Source: Cupriavidus basilensis
GTDB taxonomy: Bacteria; Pseudomonadota; Gammaproteobacteria; Burkholderiales; Burkholderiaceae
Assembly (NCBI RefSeq): GCF_029335485.1
Contig: NZ_JARJLM010000180.1
Span: forward strand, 1 to 42,282
Direction: 5' to 3'
DNA: 42,282 nt
In this document: positions 39,400 to 42,282 of the stretch, one piece after another
How positions within the stretch are numbered: the stretch's first letter is position 1
How the letters are laid out: every line of letters begins with the position of its first letter
Notes under the pieces: generated by a model
Told to the model about the DNA's origin: nothing
The model's database searches: none
Seen by the model: only the letters and a program-made list of their open reading frames with translations
Made by a program: the position numbers and the translations under genes

Positions 39400-39831
39400 A
39401 TGAACCCGCCGCCCCATTCCGAACCGTTAACGATCCTGGTGCTCGAGGATTCTCCGCTGATCGGCTCGCGGCTGGCCAGGATGCTGCGTCCGATGAAAGA
39501 AGTGGAACTGCTTGCCTCGGCGCGGGAGCCGCGTGCGGCGCTGCTCGCGGCGCTGATCCTGCTGCCCGACGTCGTCATCCTGGGGCTCCATGCGCACGGC
39601 GAATCCGGACCAAGCACCTTGCGGGAGCTGGCGCGGATGCGCCGCCGCGCCGTCGTGGTGGTGCTGAGCAACTGCGCGGTGCCGCCGATGCGCGAGGCCT
39701 ATATGCAGGCCGGCGCGACGTACTTTTTCGACAAGACCATGGAGTTCGACGCGTTGCGGGCCACACTGCTGCGCCTTGCCGCGGAGAAAAAGGCTTTGCA
39801 GCAAGCGGGACTGGAGAATGCCGTGGCGTAG
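39400..39831 (+). CDS. Stand-alone receiver domain lacking the phospho-acceptor Asp
   Basis: Protein of 143 residues with a CheY-like fold and no output domain. The acidic pair (Glu16, Asp17 in LVLEDSPLIG), the Ser/Thr position (Ser90 in VVVLSN) and the conserved Lys112 (FFDKTMEFDAL) are in place. At the phosphorylation position the usual PDxxxxD reads PDVVILG, so Gly62 replaces the Asp. It thus cannot be phosphorylated in the normal way and is likely a pseudo-receiver that acts by protein contact or another signal. No ribosome site precedes ATG 39400; a CATACT hexamer 7 bp before it could mean a leaderless message. It is divergent from the sensor kinase and precedes the FNR gene. Confidence 0.87.
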   Translation: MNPPPHSEPLTILVLEDSPLIGSRLARMLRPMKEVELLASAREPRAALLAALILLPDVVILGLHAHGESGPSTLRELARMRRRAVVVVLSNCAVPPMREAYMQAGATYFFDKTMEFDALRATLLRLAAEKKALQQAGLENAVA

Positions 39832-39857
39832 ACGGCGAAACATGCGAGACACGCGCC

Positions 39858-39892
39858 ACCCGCGCAGCCGGTCATGGGCCGGCTGCGCGGGT
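39858..39892 (+). terminator. Strong hairpin between receiver and FNR genes
   Basis: Perfect 14-bp stem ACCCGCGCAGCCGG / CCGGCTGCGCGGGT with a 7-nt loop, 27 bp after the receiver stop. No T-run follows. It probably reduces read-through into the FNR gene or stabilises the receiver message. Confidence 0.65.
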
Positions 39893-39947
39893 GCGTCCGA
39901 ACAGCGGCAGGCCGCACCGGCATGCCCAGGGGATAAAGGAATCCACC

Positions 39948-40742
39948 ATGTCAGACTACCTGCATCAGGAAGCCCCGCCGGCAACGTCGACCGCTCTTCA
40001 CGGCGAGCAAGTCCTGCAGTTCCTGCAAGTGGACACCGTGCCGCGCGCCAGCACCGCCCGCAAGGCGAGTTGCTCGAATTGCGCGATGCGGGCCATCTGC
40101 ATGGGTGGCAACCTCAACGACGCGGAACGCAACAGGCTGGATACCGTCATCCATAACTGGCGCATGATCCGCCGCGGCGAAGCGCTCTACCGCGCGGGCG
40201 ATGCATTCCAGAGCATCTACGCGCTGCGCTCCGGATCGTTCAAGACGGTGGTGGCGCACCAGAACGGTTGCGAGCAGGTCAGCGGTTTCTTCCTGACCGG
40301 CGAGACGCTGGGGCTCGACGGCATCTGCACCGAGCGGCATGCCTGCGACGCCATCGCACTGGAAGACAGCGCGGTATGCGTCATCCCCTTCCACCTGCTC
40401 GAAGCGCTGTGCCGGGAGATGCGCTCGCTGCAGCAGCACGTGCACCGCATGCTCAGCAGCGAGATCGTGCGCGAATCCGGGGTCATGCTGCTGCTGGCCA
40501 GCCTGAACGCCGACCAGCGCGTGGCCGCTTTCCTGCTCAATATCTCCGCGCGGCAGAAGGCCCGTGGCTACTCGCACCGCGAACTCACGCTGCGCATGAC
40601 CCGCGAGGAAATCGGCAGCTATCTCGGCATGAAACTCGAAACCGTCAGCCGCACCTTGTCGCGTTTCCAGCGCGACGGGCTCATCTGCGTCAAGGGCAAG
40701 CGCGTGATCCTGCAGGACCTCGACGCGCTGGACCGCATCTAG
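39948..40742 (+). CDS. FNR/Anr-type oxygen-sensing regulator
   Basis: Crp/Fnr-family protein of 264 residues with every feature of an oxygen-sensing FNR. Cys42, Cys45 and Cys51 (CSNCAMRAIC) and Cys144 (SAVCVIPF) have the same spacings as Cys20, 23, 29 and 122 of E. coli FNR, so a [4Fe-4S] cluster is expected. The cyclic-nucleotide-like barrel is at about 65-160 and the dimer helix at about 160-185. The helix-turn-helix MTREEIGSYLGMKLETVSRTLSRFQ carries ETVSR, the FNR recognition residues (Glu, Ser, Arg) for TTGAT half-sites. These sites occur before almost every operon in this region. It has about 22 extra residues at the N-terminus. AAGGAA lies 7 nt before the ATG. I see no FNR box in front of this gene. 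Confidence 0.95.
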   Translation: MSDYLHQEAPPATSTALHGEQVLQFLQVDTVPRASTARKASCSNCAMRAICMGGNLNDAERNRLDTVIHNWRMIRRGEALYRAGDAFQSIYALRSGSFKTVVAHQNGCEQVSGFFLTGETLGLDGICTERHACDAIALEDSAVCVIPFHLLEALCREMRSLQQHVHRMLSSEIVRESGVMLLLASLNADQRVAAFLLNISARQKARGYSHRELTLRMTREEIGSYLGMKLETVSRTLSRFQRDGLICVKGKRVILQDLDALDRI

Positions 40743-40951
40743 CGTCCGCTTCCTGTCCATCATCCCGCCGCAACGCCGGCAAGCCGCGCAGCCGGCGCAG
40801 AGCACGGCGGCCAGACCAGCCGCAATGCAGCGCACCCGCGCCGGGCGCTTCGGGAACCCGTCCCCTCTCGTTGTCACGGTCAACGCCATTTCCCCTTCGT
40901 GCGCGGGCGCACCGCTCTTTTCCACGATAGGAGAGGCGGTCACGCTTCTGC
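40743..40951. other. Intergenic leader with no recognised gene
   Basis: About 210 bp between the FNR stop codon and the next FNR box. It contains GC-rich runs and no open frame with a ribosome site. I see no terminator with a T-run. Confidence 0.4.
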
Positions 40952-40965
40952 TTGACCCCGGTCAA
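40952..40965 (+). promoter_or_regulatory. FNR-type box of the kinase gene
   Basis: TTGACCCCGGTCAA, both half-sites matching (TTGAC, 4 nt, GTCAA). TAGCAT (40987-40992) begins 21 nt later as -10. Predicted transcript start near 40999, about 44 bp before the ATG. Confidence 0.82.
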
Positions 40966-41042
40966 GCCAGTTCCCGGCCACATGCATAGCATGGAAGCAT
41001 GCCCTGCCCGAGAGCGCGGGCAGACACCCGGGAGAACCCAGC

Positions 41043-42282
41043 ATGGAATCGGCGGTACTCGCGCAGGCTTTGATGCGTCCCGAGGCTTACCCTCACCCGG
41101 TGAGCCAGGTCAGTCTCATCGAGACGCATATCTCGCAGGTGTTCCTTGCCGGTGCCTTCGCCTACAAGACGCGCAAGCCCGTGCGTCTCGACTTCGTCGA
41201 TTTTTCATCGCTGGCCGCGCGCAAAGCCGATTGCGAGACCGAACTGAGACTGAACCGCAGGCTGGCGCCATCGCTCTACCTGGATGTGGTGCCGGTCACC
41301 GCCGGTCCCGGGCCGCTCGATGCCAGGATCGGCGGCGACGGCGCGCCGCTGGAATATGCGGTGAAGATGCGCCGCTTCCGCCAGCGCGACCTGTTCTCCA
41401 CCATGGCCGAGCGGGATCAGCTGAGCGGCGCCCATGTGGAAGCGCTGGGCCGCACGCTGGCGGCGTTCCACCAGGCCGCACCGGTCGCCCGTGGCGATAC
41501 GGACCACGGCACGCCGGCGCGGATCGGCGCGGTGATGGCGCTGGCGCTGGGCGGCATCGCCGCGCTCGACCCGGGCCAAGGCATGACCGCGCGCGTGGCC
41601 GCGCTGCTGCGCACCCGCGCCGCGTCGCTGCATGCCGCCTTTGGCAAACGGCGGGCAAGCGGCCATGTGCGCGAATGCCATGGCGACCTGCACCTGGGCA
41701 ATGTGGCCCTGATCGACGGCGAGCCAACGCCCTTCGACTGCCTGGAGTTCGATGCCGGGCTGCGCTGGATCGACACCATCAGCGACACCGCCTTCCCCTT
41801 CATGGACCTGCTGCATCGCGGCAGGCAGGATCTCGCCTATCGCCTGCTCAATGCGTACCTGGAGCACAGCGGCGATTACGCCGGCCTGGCCCTGCTGCCC
41901 TACTACACCGCCATGCGCGCCGTGGTGCGTGTGCGCGTGCTGCTCGAGCGCGCGCACCAGCGCGAGGTGGCCGGCACCATCACCGCCGCGGAAATGGCGA
42001 CGGCAAGGATGCGCTGCACGGACTTGCTGGAGCTGGCGTGCTCAGCCCTGACACGGCGCCCGGGCGCGATCACCATCATGCACGGGCTCTCCGGCAGCGG
42101 CAAGAGCACGGTTGCCCAGCGGCTGGCGCTCGCCGGCGCGATGGTGCGCGTGCGCTCCGACGCGGAACGCAAGCGGGCGCCGGCCGGCAGCGATCTCTAT
42201 ACCGGCAGGCAGACCGCACGGGTGTACCGGCGATTGCTGGCCATCTGCCGCCTGGGCAGCGCGGCCGGATTCCCGATGATTG
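41043..42282 (+). CDS. Bifunctional aminoglycoside-phosphotransferase-like / P-loop kinase protein (3' end missing)
   Basis: At least 413 residues; the gene runs off the right edge. The N-terminal two thirds resemble the aminoglycoside/choline phosphotransferase fold, with the catalytic loop ECHGDLHLGNVALIDGEPTPFDCLEF. It is followed by a P-loop kinase domain starting near residue 340 (ITIMHGLSGSGKSTVAQRLA). Proteins with this pair of domains are widespread in proteobacterial stress loci; their substrate is unknown. GGGAG lies 8 nt before the ATG at 41043. It has a good FNR-type promoter and thus belongs to the same regulon. Drug resistance should not be inferred from the fold. Confidence 0.85.
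   Translation, partial: MESAVLAQALMRPEAYPHPVSQVSLIETHISQVFLAGAFAYKTRKPVRLDFVDFSSLAARKADCETELRLNRRLAPSLYLDVVPVTAGPGPLDARIGGDGAPLEYAVKMRRFRQRDLFSTMAERDQLSGAHVEALGRTLAAFHQAAPVARGDTDHGTPARIGAVMALALGGIAALDPGQGMTARVAALLRTRAASLHAAFGKRRASGHVRECHGDLHLGNVALIDGEPTPFDCLEFDAGLRWIDTISDTAFPFMDLLHRGRQDLAYRLLNAYLEHSGDYAGLALLPYYTAMRAVVRVRVLLERAHQREVAGTITAAEMATARMRCTDLLELACSALTRRPGAITIMHGLSGSGKSTVAQRLALAGAMVRVRSDAERKRAPAGSDLYTGRQTARVYRRLLAICRLGSAAGFPMI

Noticed and set aside
41043-42282. Aminoglycoside resistance gene
   Set aside because: The phosphotransferase fold is shared by many metabolite kinases; the P-loop half and the FNR promoter point away from resistance.

Overview
The window reads as a chromosome or chromid segment of a high-GC betaproteobacterium of the order Burkholderiales, most likely Cupriavidus or a close relative. 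This rests on the codon use, a Bug/TctC-type solute receptor, a PHA synthase set close to that of Cupriavidus, and a locus that resembles the Burkholderia low-oxygen-activated (lxa) cluster. No rRNA, tRNA, CRISPR array, insertion sequence or phage gene was seen.

Left part (1-15.6 kb), unrelated modules. The first 400 bases hold an imperfect ~103-bp tandem repeat and a strong rightward terminator. A leftward set follows: a GntR/FCD regulator with a near-adjacent palindromic operator, an amidase and a Bug receptor. Next come a TacA/TacT-type antitoxin-toxin pair, a large secreted protein of unknown function with a DUF3142 protein and an RpiR regulator, and a glnHPQ-like glutamine transporter whose operon ends in a C45 (penicillin acyltransferase-like) N-terminal nucleophile hydrolase. 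An NTF2-like protein, a membrane J-domain protein and a DUF1488 protein complete this part.

Right part (15.6-42.3 kb), one regulon. Almost every transcription unit here starts with a 14-bp FNR/Anr-type box (TTGAT/TTGAC/TTGCG, 4 nt, ATCAA/GTCAA/CGCAA). In most cases it lies 21 nt before a -10 hexamer, the class II activation geometry. I count 11 such boxes. They drive: dksA-like / nitroreductase / hydrolase / phosphoribosyltransferase; a Pat-type acetyltransferase; a BON protein; two operons carrying universal stress proteins; a phosphoribosyltransferase-hydrolase fusion; a DUF883 protein with a P1B-5 ATPase bearing a hemerythrin domain; a DUF2892 protein; a DUF4010 membrane protein; phasin-phaB-phaC; Hsp20-USP-beta-CASP nuclease; and a partial kinase at the right edge. 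The locus also encodes a sensor kinase/NarL-type regulator pair, a receiver without its phospho-acceptor Asp, and an FNR protein with all four Fe-S cysteines and the ETVSR recognition helix. The simplest reading is a self-contained oxygen-responsive survival island: sensing (FNR, two-component pair), protein and ribosome protection (Hsp20, DUF883, DksA-like), redox and metal handling (hemerythrin ATPase, nitroreductase), carbon storage (PHA genes), RNA turnover (beta-CASP nuclease) and metabolic down-tuning (Pat acetylation, USPs).

The most unusual items are the uniform FNR-box promoters, a fused phosphoribosyltransferase-hydrolase whose hydrolase half has lost its catalytic residues while a split intact paralogue sits 7 kb away, the receiver with Gly at the phosphorylation position, and an 8-bp tandem repeat in the leader of the DUF4010 gene.
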